Made by a program: the position numbers and the translations under genes. Positions 9,017 to 16,920 of a stretch of DNA of 64,000 bases are shown here, in pieces. Within the stretch, counting starts at the first letter, position 1. Every line of letters begins with the position of its first letter. This DNA comes from Arthrobacter sp. B1805 (GTDB lineage: Bacteria; Actinomycetota; Actinomycetes; Actinomycetales; Micrococcaceae), in contig NZ_PJIQ01000003.1 in NCBI RefSeq assembly GCF_002929745.1, positions 124,001 to 188,000 of the forward strand. Reading direction: 5' to 3'. The notes below the pieces were generated by a model that made no database searches, was not told the origin of the DNA, and saw only the letters and a program-made list of their open reading frames with translations.

Positions 9017-9751
9017 TCAGTTCCGCGCGTAGCGGGTGACGAAGGCGCGGAGGATTGCCGCGGGCTGATCGACCGCCGTGGCACGTGCGCGCTCGATGTA
9101 GTCGTCCGCCTGCTCCGGCGGGAAGTAGCCGGCATGGCGGTATGTGCTGATGCGGCCCACGAGCGCGTCGACGTCGAGTTCCGGGTGGAACTGCGTCGCG
9201 TACACGTTCTGTCTCACGCGGAACATCTGCACGGGGCACGTCGCGGAGGATGCCAGCAGCACTGCACTCTCCGGCAGCGTGGCGCACGCCTCCTTGTGCC
9301 CCACGTAGGCGGCGAACGACGACGGCAGGTCCGCGAGGAGCGGGTCGGCAACGCCGTCCTCGGTAAGCGTGATCTCGACCGCGCCGATCGGCTCGGCAAA
9401 GGAGGAGTCGATGACGGCACCCTGGTGACGGCCCAGGGTCCCCACGCCGTAGCACGCACCGAAGAAGGGAAAGTCCTCGGCGACCACGCGGTCCAGCAGG
9501 CGCCCGAGCTCGTGCTCCACGCGGACCTGCACGGCACTCTTCGATTCCTCCGGATCCGAGGAATTGAAGGGACTGCCGCCCAGGAAGATCCCCGAATAAT
9601 CCGCGAGGTCCAGGTCCGGAAGTTGCTCCGCCTCCAGGCGGATGCGCCTCAATCCGGCCTCGTCGAGTCCCCCGTAGCGCAGGAAGCTTCGGTACTCGGC
9701 GTCGGCGGCATAGTCTTCCGCACGGGTGGCCAGGAGGAGGAACGGTTTCAC
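9017..9751 (-). CDS. Class I glutamine amidotransferase-like protein
   Basis: A 244-residue stand-alone GATase1 domain protein. The nucleophile elbow is FFGACYGVG (Cys100), the catalytic His-Glu pair is in QFHPELD (about 191-193), and the early FLGGSPFN segment matches the oxyanion region. It resembles the GMP-synthase-like amidotransferases (YfeJ/GuaA-GATase type) that occur without a synthetase domain. Partner and acceptor are unknown; the protein may be a glutaminase or gamma-glutamyl-peptide hydrolase. Stand-alone gene. Confidence 0.88.
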   Translation of the reverse strand: MKPFLLLATRAEDYAADAEYRSFLRYGGLDEAGLRRIRLEAEQLPDLDLADYSGIFLGGSPFNSSDPEESKSAVQVRVEHELGRLLDRVVAEDFPFFGACYGVGTLGRHQGAVIDSSFAEPIGAVEITLTEDGVADPLLADLPSSFAAYVGHKEACATLPESAVLLASSATCPVQMFRVRQNVYATQFHPELDVDALVGRISTYRHAGYFPPEQADDYIERARATAVDQPAAILRAFVTRYARN

Positions 9752-9829
9752 CCTCCGATGCTACTGGCTGGTCCTTCACCCAAGGATGCTCGTCCGCCAC
9801 GGGAAAACGATTCCACCGATAACGGGCAG

Positions 9830-9859
9830 CAGGCCACCGGGGTCTCCCCCGATGGCCTG
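9830..9859 (-). terminator. Hairpin terminator after the DHA2 transporter gene
   Basis: CAGGCCACCGGGG (9830-9842) pairs with 9847-9859 with one mismatch. It lies 23 bases beyond the transporter stop codon on the minus strand. No T-run follows. Confidence 0.65.
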
Positions 9860-9882
9860 TTCCGGTTCGTGCGTGAGCCGGG

Positions 9883-11745
9883 CTAGCGGGCGGCGTCCGC
9901 TCCGCGCGGCACACCGGCGTCGAGCTCGGACAGTTCCTGGGCCGCGCGGTCGACGTCGCTCCTGGAGAGCGCGACCGGTCCGGCGCTGTGCCGGCCGTGC
10001 GATGGCTGCACGGCGACGACGTCGGGCTCCCCCGCCGCCTGCGTTCCGTTGACCTGACCCGATTCGGCAGCAGGGCCCCCGTCCGCGCCGGCTAGCGCAG
10101 GAGCGGCGCCGGTAGCCGCGGGTGACATCGAACCGGCCGGGCCGGCAGGGGCAGCCTGCACGAAGTCGACGGTGCGGCGCAGCGGCGCTTCCTTGATGAA
10201 CAGGACGCACGCGAGGCCGATGACCGCGATGACCGCCGTGATCAGGAAGATCATGGCCGTGCTGTCACCGTAGGCGGCCCGCACTATGTCGGCGACGGGA
10301 GCGGGAAGGTCGACGAGGTCGAGCGTTCCTCCCGCCGCACCACCGGTGGTCGGGATGCCCGCCGCGGCAAGTCCCTCGGTCGTCTTGTTCTCCACCTGCG
10401 TGCCGAGGATCGCACCCAGCACGGCGACGCCGGCAGCTCCGCCCATCGAGCGGAAGAACGCGACGGAGGCACTCGCCGAGCCGATGTCCTTGACCGCCAC
10501 GGTGTTCTGGACGGCGAGGACGAGGTTCTGCAGCATGAGCCCGAGGCCCATACCGAAGACGAAGGTGTAGATGCCGACGAGCCAGAGCTCGGTCAGGTGG
10601 TCGATGGTGCCGGCCAGGCCCAGGCCGGCGATGAGGAACAGGGCACCGGCGATCAGGTACCGCTTCCACTTGCCGTACTTGGTGACGAGTTGTCCCGCAC
10701 CGATGGACCCCAGCAGGTTGCCCGCGATCATCGGCAGGGTCAGCAGGCCCGCCTCGGTGGGCGTGGCACCGCGGGCCACCTGGTAGTACTGGCCGAGGTA
10801 GCTCGAGCTCGCGAAGAGTGCGATCCCGACGGCGATGGAAGCGACGATCGCGAGGGCCGTGGTCCGCTCGGAGATGATCTTGAGCGGGATGACGGGCTCG
10901 GCCACCTTGGACTCCACCACGAGGAGGAGCGCCAGGAGGATCACGCTGCCCCCGACCATGAGGGCGCTCTCGCGGGAGAACCACTCGTAGTAGCCCTCCT
11001 TGCCTGCGAAGGAGACCCAGATGAGGAGGAGACTTACGCCGGCTGTCAGGAGCACCGACCCGATCCAGTCGATCCTCGCCTTGCGGCGCGTGTCCGGGAG
11101 CTTGAGGGTCACCTGCAGCAGGATCAGCGCGATGATTGCGAGCGGCACGCAGACGAAGAACGTCCAGCGCCAGCCGAGCGGTGAGTCGACGATGAAGCCG
11201 CCGAGGAGTGGTCCGCCCGCCGTCGCGACCGCCATGACGCCGCCCATGTAGCCGGAGTACCGCCCGCGCTCACGCGGGGCGATGATGGTGCCGATGATGG
11301 CCTGCGCGAGTGCTGTCAGACCGCCCATCGCAACACCCTGGATGACGCGGGCCGTGAGGAGCAGGGGGATGGTCTGCGCGAAACCGGCGAGGACCGAGCC
11401 CGCCACGAAGATGACGATGCTGACCTGCACCAGGACCTTCTTGTCGAACAGGTCGGAGAACTTGCCCCAGATCGGGGTCGTCGCGGCGTTGGCGAGCAGT
11501 GCGGCCGTGATGACCCAGGCGAAGTCCGTCTGGGAGCCGTTGAGGTCGCTCATGATCGTCGGCAGCGCGTTCGCGACGATGGTGCTGCTCAGGATCGCCG
11601 TGAATAGGCCCGCGAGCAGTCCCGTGAGTGCCTGCAGGATCTGCTTGTGGCTCATGGGCTCGTGTCCGTGGTGCTGACCGGCGGCTTTGGCCGCTGCCGG
11701 TGTCGTCGCCCCGGCGGTGTCCGCCTTGGTGGGATGGATGGCCAT
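9883..11745 (-). CDS. DHA2 family MFS drug efflux transporter (EmrB/QacA type)
   Basis: A 620-residue inner-membrane drug:H+ antiporter with 14 predicted helices. Family marks include LSSTIVANALPTIMSDLNG (helix 1), WVITAALLANAATTPIWGK and RVIQGVAMGGLTALAQAIIG (motif C region). A polar tail of about 90 residues (GSMSPAATGAAPALAG...) extends past the last helix. The ATG at 11745 shares one base with the stop codon of the upstream marR gene (TGATG), so the two are translationally coupled. Probable role is export of hydrophobic toxicants under control of the MarR protein; the substrate is unknown. Confidence 0.93.
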   Translation of the reverse strand: MAIHPTKADTAGATTPAAAKAAGQHHGHEPMSHKQILQALTGLLAGLFTAILSSTIVANALPTIMSDLNGSQTDFAWVITAALLANAATTPIWGKFSDLFDKKVLVQVSIVIFVAGSVLAGFAQTIPLLLTARVIQGVAMGGLTALAQAIIGTIIAPRERGRYSGYMGGVMAVATAGGPLLGGFIVDSPLGWRWTFFVCVPLAIIALILLQVTLKLPDTRRKARIDWIGSVLLTAGVSLLLIWVSFAGKEGYYEWFSRESALMVGGSVILLALLLVVESKVAEPVIPLKIISERTTALAIVASIAVGIALFASSSYLGQYYQVARGATPTEAGLLTLPMIAGNLLGSIGAGQLVTKYGKWKRYLIAGALFLIAGLGLAGTIDHLTELWLVGIYTFVFGMGLGLMLQNLVLAVQNTVAVKDIGSASASVAFFRSMGGAAGVAVLGAILGTQVENKTTEGLAAAGIPTTGGAAGGTLDLVDLPAPVADIVRAAYGDSTAMIFLITAVIAVIGLACVLFIKEAPLRRTVDFVQAAPAGPAGSMSPAATGAAPALAGADGGPAAESGQVNGTQAAGEPDVVAVQPSHGRHSAGPVALSRSDVDRAAQELSELDAGVPRGADAAR

Positions 11746-12314
11746 CAGTGTTCTTCCTTCGTGGTCTCGGACGCGGGGTCCAGGTGGCGGCCGTCGTTGC
11801 CCGTTCGGTGTGCGGTGGTGGGAAGCGGCGTCGCGACGCCCTGCGGGAGGCATTGCGCTGCCGCAGCCGGATGACCGGCAGCAGAGCGGAGAGCGGCGGT
11901 CAGGTGCTGCACGGACGACGACGCCGCCTCGGCCTCGCTCTCCGTCCAGTCGGTCAGGATCTCCCGCAACGTCTCCGCCCTGCGCTCGTAGGTCTCGGCG
12001 AGGTACTTCTCGCCCTCCTGCGACAGGGACAGGAGGCAGGCCCGGCCGTCGAGCGGATCAGGCGTACGCACGACGAACCCGTGCTGCTCGAGGTCGGCGA
12101 GCTGCCGGCTGAGGGCGGACGCACCGATCCCGAGCCTGGCAGCGAGGGCCGACGCCCTCATCGGGCCGCCGTCGCCGATGAAGAACAGGACGCCGGTGTG
12201 CGCCGGGCCCAGGTCCGAGTACTTCGTCCCCGCGGCGGTGACCCCCCGCAGAGCCCGCTGCAGGTCGAAGATGTTGTGCACCAGCTCTGCAGCGGTGTGC
12301 TGCGCTACCGACAT
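11745..12314 (-). CDS. MarR family transcriptional regulator
   Basis: A 189-residue winged-helix regulator. The DNA-binding region reads MRASALAARLGIGASALSRQ followed by the wing VVRTPDPLDGRACLLSLSQEG with the conserved D-RA motif. The ATG at 12314 is preferred over the longer frame to 12398 because the family core begins just after it and the upstream part overlaps the operator region. It is the first gene of an operon with a DHA2 efflux pump (1-nt overlap). It probably represses the operon by binding TTAG/CTAA repeats at 12347-12390. The C-terminal 50 residues are low-complexity. Confidence 0.92.
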   Translation of the reverse strand: MSVAQHTAAELVHNIFDLQRALRGVTAAGTKYSDLGPAHTGVLFFIGDGGPMRASALAARLGIGASALSRQLADLEQHGFVVRTPDPLDGRACLLSLSQEGEKYLAETYERRAETLREILTDWTESEAEAASSSVQHLTAALRSAAGHPAAAAQCLPQGVATPLPTTAHRTGNDGRHLDPASETTKEEH

Positions 12315-12346
12315 TCCGTACTCCTGGCCTCGAATACTTCGTTGCT

Positions 12347-12390
12347 CTAAGTAACTGTACGCTCGTCCTTTCGTTAGGTCAACTAAGTAA
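12347..12390. promoter_or_regulatory. MarR-type operator region
   Basis: CTAAGTAA occurs at 12347-12354 and again at 12383-12390. The second copy is part of the inverted repeat TTAGGTCAACTAA (12374-12386). It is an A+T-rich island directly upstream of the marR start, consistent with autoregulation. Confidence 0.6.
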
Positions 12391-12566
12391 AACGGCATCG
12401 GGAGGGGATACCGGCCATCGTGCCCGCTCGAGAACCGTCAACCCCACCGGCTCGCTGCGTGGAATGCTTGCGGTTCCTGCGCATACCCTGTTAGGCCTGA
12501 TACACAAGGGCAGTTGGATCACCTGCTGAGGAGCGCCCACCCGGGCCGCGGAAGAGGACGTTCGCC

Positions 12567-14984
12567 ATGACGCGCAAGGAACCCCGTGTAGAGGAAGTCG
12601 ACGAAAACGACCTCAAGGTCGAGAAACGGCCGAAGGACTGGGCAGCAGGCCTTCCCGGCGTCTACTACTCCATGAAGCCCGCCATCGAGCACATGGGTGT
12701 CGAGCGGACCCTCAAGACCGTCCTCAAGATGAACCACAAGGACGGCTTCGACTGCCCGAGCTGCGCCTGGCCGGATCCGGACAAGCGGAAGACGTTCGAG
12801 TTCTGCGAGAACGGCGCGAAGGCCGTGACCTGGGAAGCGACTCCCGTCGTCATCTCCTCCGAGTTCTGGGCGGAGCACTCGATCAGCGACCTCCGCGAGC
12901 GCTCCGAGTACTGGCTCGGCATGCAGGGGCGCCTCGTCGAGCCCGTCTACAAGGCGGCCGGCGAGGATCATTACCGGCCCGTGAGCTGGGACGAAGCCAT
13001 CAAGATCGTCGGCAACAAGCTGAAGAACCTGAACTCGCCGGACGAGGCGGCTTTCTACACGAGCGGCCGCACGTCCAACGAGGCGGCCTTCCTGTACCAG
13101 TTGTTCGCTCGCGGTTTCGGCACCAACAACCTGCCCGACTGCTCCAACATGTGCCACGAATCCTCCGGCTGGGCCATGGGCCAGACGATCGGCATCGGCA
13201 AGGCGACCGTCACGTTCGACGACTATGCCCACGCGGACCTCATCATCGTCATGGGCCAGAATCCGGGCACCAACCATCCCCGCATGCTCACCGAGCTCGA
13301 GGCGTGCAAGCGCAACGGCGGACAGATCGTCGCCGTGAATCCACTTCCGGAGGCCGCCCTCAAGCGCTACAAGAACCCCCAGCTCGTCCGGGGCGTGCTC
13401 GGAAAGGGCACCGAGATCGCGGACCAGTTCCTCCAGATCCGGCTCGGCGGGGACATGGCCCTCCTGCAGGCGGTGTCCAAGCGCGTCTTCGAGGCCGAGG
13501 CGAAGAACCCCGGCACGGTGCTCGACCACGCGTTCCTCGAAGAGCACTGCGAGGGCCTCGACGAGCTGCGGGAGTACCTGCTGACGCTCGATGACCAGAC
13601 CGTCCTCGAGGCCACCGGGCTGCGCACCGAGGAGATCGACGAACTCGCGGCACGCTACCTCGCGGCGGACAAGGTGATCATCACCTGGGCCATGGGCATC
13701 ACGCAGCAGAAGAAGGGTGTCGCCACCATCAAGGAGATGATCAACCTCCTGCTGCTGCGCGGCAACATCGGCAAGCCCGGGGCCGGTGCCTCCCCCATCC
13801 GCGGCCACAGCAACGTCCAAGGTGACCGCACCATGGGCATCTGGGAGCAGATGCCACCCACGTTCATGGACGCCCTCGGCAAGGAGTTCAACTTCGAGCC
13901 ACCTCGCGAACACGGAGCAGACGCCGTCGAATCCATCCGGCGGATGCGGGACGGCAAGGTCAAGGTGCTCGTGGCGCTCGGCGGGAACCTCGTCGCGGCC
14001 ATCTCCGATACCCAGGTGGCCGAGAAGGCGTTCGAGAACACGGACATGACCGTGCAGATCTCCATCAAGCTCAACCGCTCCCACCTCATCACGGGCGACG
14101 AGGCGCTGATCCTCCCCTGCAAGGGCCGCACCGAGATCGACCGCCAGGCGACGGGCGAGCAGTTCGTCTCCGTCGAGGACACCGTGTGCGCGGTGCATCC
14201 CTCCTGGGGCAGCGTGGAGCCCGTGTCCGAGAACCTGCTCTCCGAACCGGCCATCATCAGCCGGCTCGCCCGGGCGACGATCGACGGCAAGATCGACGCC
14301 GACTGGGAGGGCTTCGAGAAGGACTACGACCTCATCCGCGAGCACATCTCGCGCGTGGTCGAGGGCTGCGAGGACTACAACAGGAAGATCCGGCAGAAGG
14401 GCGGCTTCATCCTGGCCAACGGCCCGAGGGACTCGCGCACCTTCAACACACCGACGGGCAAGGCAGTGCTCACCGTCAACGACCTCGAGTACCTCGAGCG
14501 GCCCGCCGGCACGCTGATCCTGCAGTCACTGCGCGCCCACGACCAGTGGAACACCACCATCTACGGCAACAACGACCGCTACCGCGGCATCAAGAAGGGC
14601 CGGCACGTGGTGTTCATCAACCCGGAGGACATCGCGGAACTGGGGCTCAAGGACGGCCAGAACGTGGACATCCACGGCGTGCACGACGACGGCGTGCAGC
14701 GCGTGCTCCGGGCCTACCGCGTCGTCTCGTACCCGACCGCGCGAGGCTGCGCCGCCTCCTACTACCCGGAGGCGAACGTCCTCGTCCCGCTGGACCATGT
14801 GGCGCAGGGCAGCAACACACCCACGTCGAAGCAGATCATCGTCCGGTTCGAACCGAGCTCGCATGCCGCGCCCGCGGAGCACGACTCCGCAGCGACCGCC
14901 CCCGCGCCGGACGCAGAAGCGGACGGCTTCCCGACCGCGACCACCGGGGCACCGGCGAAGGAAGCGGAGGCCGCGAACGCCTGA
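12567..14984 (+). CDS. FdhF/YdeP family molybdopterin oxidoreductase
   Basis: An 805-residue member of the FdhF/YdeP branch of the DMSO-reductase superfamily. The N terminus carries the branch marker DGFDCPSCAWPDP (Cys63, Cys66) and Cys80 in FEFCENGAK. The molybdopterin-binding parts include FYTSGRTSNEAAFLYQLFAR, DCSNMCHESSG, MGQNPGTNHPRML and the C-terminal molydop-binding block QWNTTIYGNNDRYRGIKKG. Proteins of this branch are annotated as formate dehydrogenase-like, but the electron donor and acceptor are not established; E. coli YdeP is linked to acid resistance. A low-complexity Ala/Pro tail of about 45 residues ends the protein. A DUF6457 protein linked to molybdenum cofactor genes lies 1.4 kb downstream. 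Confidence 0.9.
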   Translation: MTRKEPRVEEVDENDLKVEKRPKDWAAGLPGVYYSMKPAIEHMGVERTLKTVLKMNHKDGFDCPSCAWPDPDKRKTFEFCENGAKAVTWEATPVVISSEFWAEHSISDLRERSEYWLGMQGRLVEPVYKAAGEDHYRPVSWDEAIKIVGNKLKNLNSPDEAAFYTSGRTSNEAAFLYQLFARGFGTNNLPDCSNMCHESSGWAMGQTIGIGKATVTFDDYAHADLIIVMGQNPGTNHPRMLTELEACKRNGGQIVAVNPLPEAALKRYKNPQLVRGVLGKGTEIADQFLQIRLGGDMALLQAVSKRVFEAEAKNPGTVLDHAFLEEHCEGLDELREYLLTLDDQTVLEATGLRTEEIDELAARYLAADKVIITWAMGITQQKKGVATIKEMINLLLLRGNIGKPGAGASPIRGHSNVQGDRTMGIWEQMPPTFMDALGKEFNFEPPREHGADAVESIRRMRDGKVKVLVALGGNLVAAISDTQVAEKAFENTDMTVQISIKLNRSHLITGDEALILPCKGRTEIDRQATGEQFVSVEDTVCAVHPSWGSVEPVSENLLSEPAIISRLARATIDGKIDADWEGFEKDYDLIREHISRVVEGCEDYNRKIRQKGGFILANGPRDSRTFNTPTGKAVLTVNDLEYLERPAGTLILQSLRAHDQWNTTIYGNNDRYRGIKKGRHVVFINPEDIAELGLKDGQNVDIHGVHDDGVQRVLRAYRVVSYPTARGCAASYYPEANVLVPLDHVAQGSNTPTSKQIIVRFEPSSHAAPAEHDSAATAPAPDAEADGFPTATTGAPAKEAEAANA

Positions 14985-15017
14985 TGCTCGGGTCCGCGGG
15001 CCGCGGAGGCGGCCCCT

Positions 15018-15056
15018 GGACGGGCGGTGCCCGTGCGCTCGGGTGCCGGCCCGTCC
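15018..15056 (+). terminator. Long hairpin after the molybdo-oxidoreductase gene
   Basis: GGACGGGC at 15018-15025 pairs with GCCCGTCC at the far end (15049-15056). An inner arm GGTGCCCG pairs with CGGGTGCC through two G-T pairs, leaving one bulged G. It lies 34 bases after the stop codon. Confidence 0.55.
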
Positions 15057-15122
15057 GCCGTTGGCCTGGTGGGGAGCCCCAGTAGACTGCTCCGGTCACA
15101 GCGACCACGAGGGGCGGACCGG

Positions 15123-16373
15123 ATGGATCAGCAACAGGACCAGCAGCGTCGCGTCATCCGGGTCCTCGTCGTCGCCCAGGTCCTGGGCGGCGTCGGTGCG
15201 GGGGCGACACTGTCCCTCGGAGCGTTGCTCGCTGCCGAGACCTCGGGCTCGAGCGCCTGGTCCGGAATGGCCGCGACGATGGCGACGCTCGGGGCGGCCG
15301 CAGCCGCCGTTCCCCTCGCGTCCCTCGCACAACGCAGGGGACGCAGCGTCTCTCTCGCGACGGGCGCACTCCTCGCCGGGTGCGGGGCACTGCTCGCCAT
15401 CACGGCGGCGTCGCTGGCGCTCTTCCCACTCCTGCTCGTCGCCCTGGTGCTCCTCGGCGCCGGGTCCGCCACCGGGCTGCAGGCCCGGTTCGCGGCCACC
15501 GACCTCGCAACGGACGCGACCCGCGGACGCAGCCTCGCCGTCGTCGTGTGGTCCACCACGGTGGGCGCCGTTCTCGGCCCGAACCTCTTCGAGCCCGGCG
15601 AGGCCGTGGCCGGGTACCTGGGGATCCCGCCGCTCAGCGGAGGCTTCGTGTTCTCGGCCGCTGCGCAGGCCGCGGCCGCCGCCGTGTACCTCCTGGGTCT
15701 GCGCCCGGACCCGCTGCTGACCGCCCTGCGGCATCAGGCCGCCGCGCGTCCGGCAGGCAGTGCTCCTCCGCAGAAGCGGCGCGGGCTGACCATCCTCGCC
15801 CGCACTCCGGCCGCACGCTTCGCCGTCGTGAGCATCGCGGTCAGTCACGGGGCGATGGTTGCCGTGATGTCCATGACGCCGGTGCACCTGCACGATCACG
15901 GGGCCGGGCTCACGGTCGTGGGCCTGACCATCAGCCTGCACGTGGCCGGGATGTACGCACTCTCACCGGTTTTCGGATGGATCGCCGACCGCGCGGGGAG
16001 GACCCAAGGCATCCTGGCCGGGGAGGTGCTGCTGCTCGCGGCACTGCTCATAGCCTGGCGTGGCTCGGAATCCGAAGCGTGGGTGACGGTGAGCCTGATC
16101 CTCCTCGGCCTCGGTTGGTCGGCCGTCATAGTCTCTGCCTCGGCGCTCCTCGCCGGAGCGGTCGACGTCGGCGAGCGCGCGCCCGTGCAGGGGTCCTCGG
16201 ACCTCGTCATGAACCTTGCCGGCGCCCTTGGCGGCGCGCTCGCCGGCCCGGCGCTCGTACTGCTGGGCTACCCGGGCCTCGGCCTGGTGACAGCGGTGCC
16301 CGTCGCCGTCGTGCTGCTGTGGACCGTGACGCGCCTGGCCCGAGCCCGGTCGCGGACTCCCGCGCCGGCGTAG
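15123..16373 (+). CDS. MFS transporter
   Basis: A 416-residue major facilitator protein with 12 predicted helices. The inter-helix 2/3 motif is ASLAQRRGRS (loop A-like), with VFGWIADRAGR after helix 8, the second-half equivalent. There is a central cytoplasmic loop rich in Arg/Pro (about 205-225). It looks like a drug or metabolite exporter; no substrate can be assigned. The ATG at 15123 is preceded by a GAGGGGCGG purine stretch. It ends 10 bases from the convergent DUF6457 gene. Confidence 0.88.
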   Translation: MDQQQDQQRRVIRVLVVAQVLGGVGAGATLSLGALLAAETSGSSAWSGMAATMATLGAAAAAVPLASLAQRRGRSVSLATGALLAGCGALLAITAASLALFPLLLVALVLLGAGSATGLQARFAATDLATDATRGRSLAVVVWSTTVGAVLGPNLFEPGEAVAGYLGIPPLSGGFVFSAAAQAAAAAVYLLGLRPDPLLTALRHQAAARPAGSAPPQKRRGLTILARTPAARFAVVSIAVSHGAMVAVMSMTPVHLHDHGAGLTVVGLTISLHVAGMYALSPVFGWIADRAGRTQGILAGEVLLLAALLIAWRGSESEAWVTVSLILLGLGWSAVIVSASALLAGAVDVGERAPVQGSSDLVMNLAGALGGALAGPALVLLGYPGLGLVTAVPVAVVLLWTVTRLARARSRTPAPA

Positions 16374-16383
16374 GGGCAAGAAT

Positions 16384-16695
16384 CTACTGCGCCGAGCCCG
16401 TCCAGCCCTTCTCCTCCTGGGTTTCCTCGTCCTTCCGGATGACCGTCAGCACCGTCTTCACCGCTTTCTCGACGGCAGCGCTCGTCTCCTCGCGGCCGTC
16501 CGTCGTGACGGTGCCCGCCGCGTAGCCGACCAGGAAGGCACTGATTGCTCCGGCATGGGGCGAGCGGTAGGTGGAGCGCTCTGCCAGCTCGACGATCCTC
16601 GGATGATCGACTTCGAGGTCGAGGATCTGCAGTGCCTGGGCCAGCGTCCGGCTCCACTCGCTGAGGGCGCGCTCTTCGTCGTCGGGCGTTGCCAT
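16384..16695 (-). CDS. DUF6457 domain protein, molybdenum-cofactor associated
   Basis: A 103-residue all-helical protein starting MATPDDEERALSEWSRTLAQ with a strong GGAGGAG ribosome binding site. The family (DUF6457) is found next to, or fused with, MobA-type molybdenum cofactor nucleotidyltransferases in actinobacteria. Visible blocks are LEVDHPRIVELAERSTYR and ISAFLVGYAAG, as expected. It probably assists cofactor transfer or maturation, perhaps for the YdeP-type enzyme encoded at 12567-14984. The exact biochemistry is not known. Confidence 0.78.
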   Translation of the reverse strand: MATPDDEERALSEWSRTLAQALQILDLEVDHPRIVELAERSTYRSPHAGAISAFLVGYAAGTVTTDGREETSAAVEKAVKTVLTVIRKDEETQEEKGWTGSAQ

Positions 16696-16818
16696 GGTGT
16701 CTCCTCCGGTTGGGTGCAGTCCTGGCTGCCGGCCGTGCCGGCAACGCTGCTCCAAGCTGTACCACCGGCCCGGTTGGCCTTCAAGAGCCGGGTGACGAAC
16801 GGGGTTCCTCGGCTTTCC

Positions 16819-16847
16819 TTGACTTCGTCCCGCTCGGGGGATGTAAT
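16819..16847 (+). promoter_or_regulatory. Sigma-70 type promoter of the beta-helix gene
   Basis: TTGACT (16819-16824), a 17-bp spacer and TGTAAT (16842-16847) lie 74-102 bases before the start codon. The expected 5' leader is about 67 nt. Confidence 0.6.
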
Positions 16848-16920
16848 TCCTTCACGGCTTGGTGACACGATTCACCAGCACTCGCAGCAGGACCACCTCG
16901 ACGGAGAGGAACCGTTCAGC

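Noticed and set aside
7479-9914. Long minus-strand frame over the SQR-like and amidotransferase genes
   Set aside because: It runs out of frame through three better-supported genes and has no domain.
12519-14345. Antisense frame over the YdeP-type gene
   Set aside because: Shadow of a clear molybdopterin oxidoreductase; low-complexity composition.
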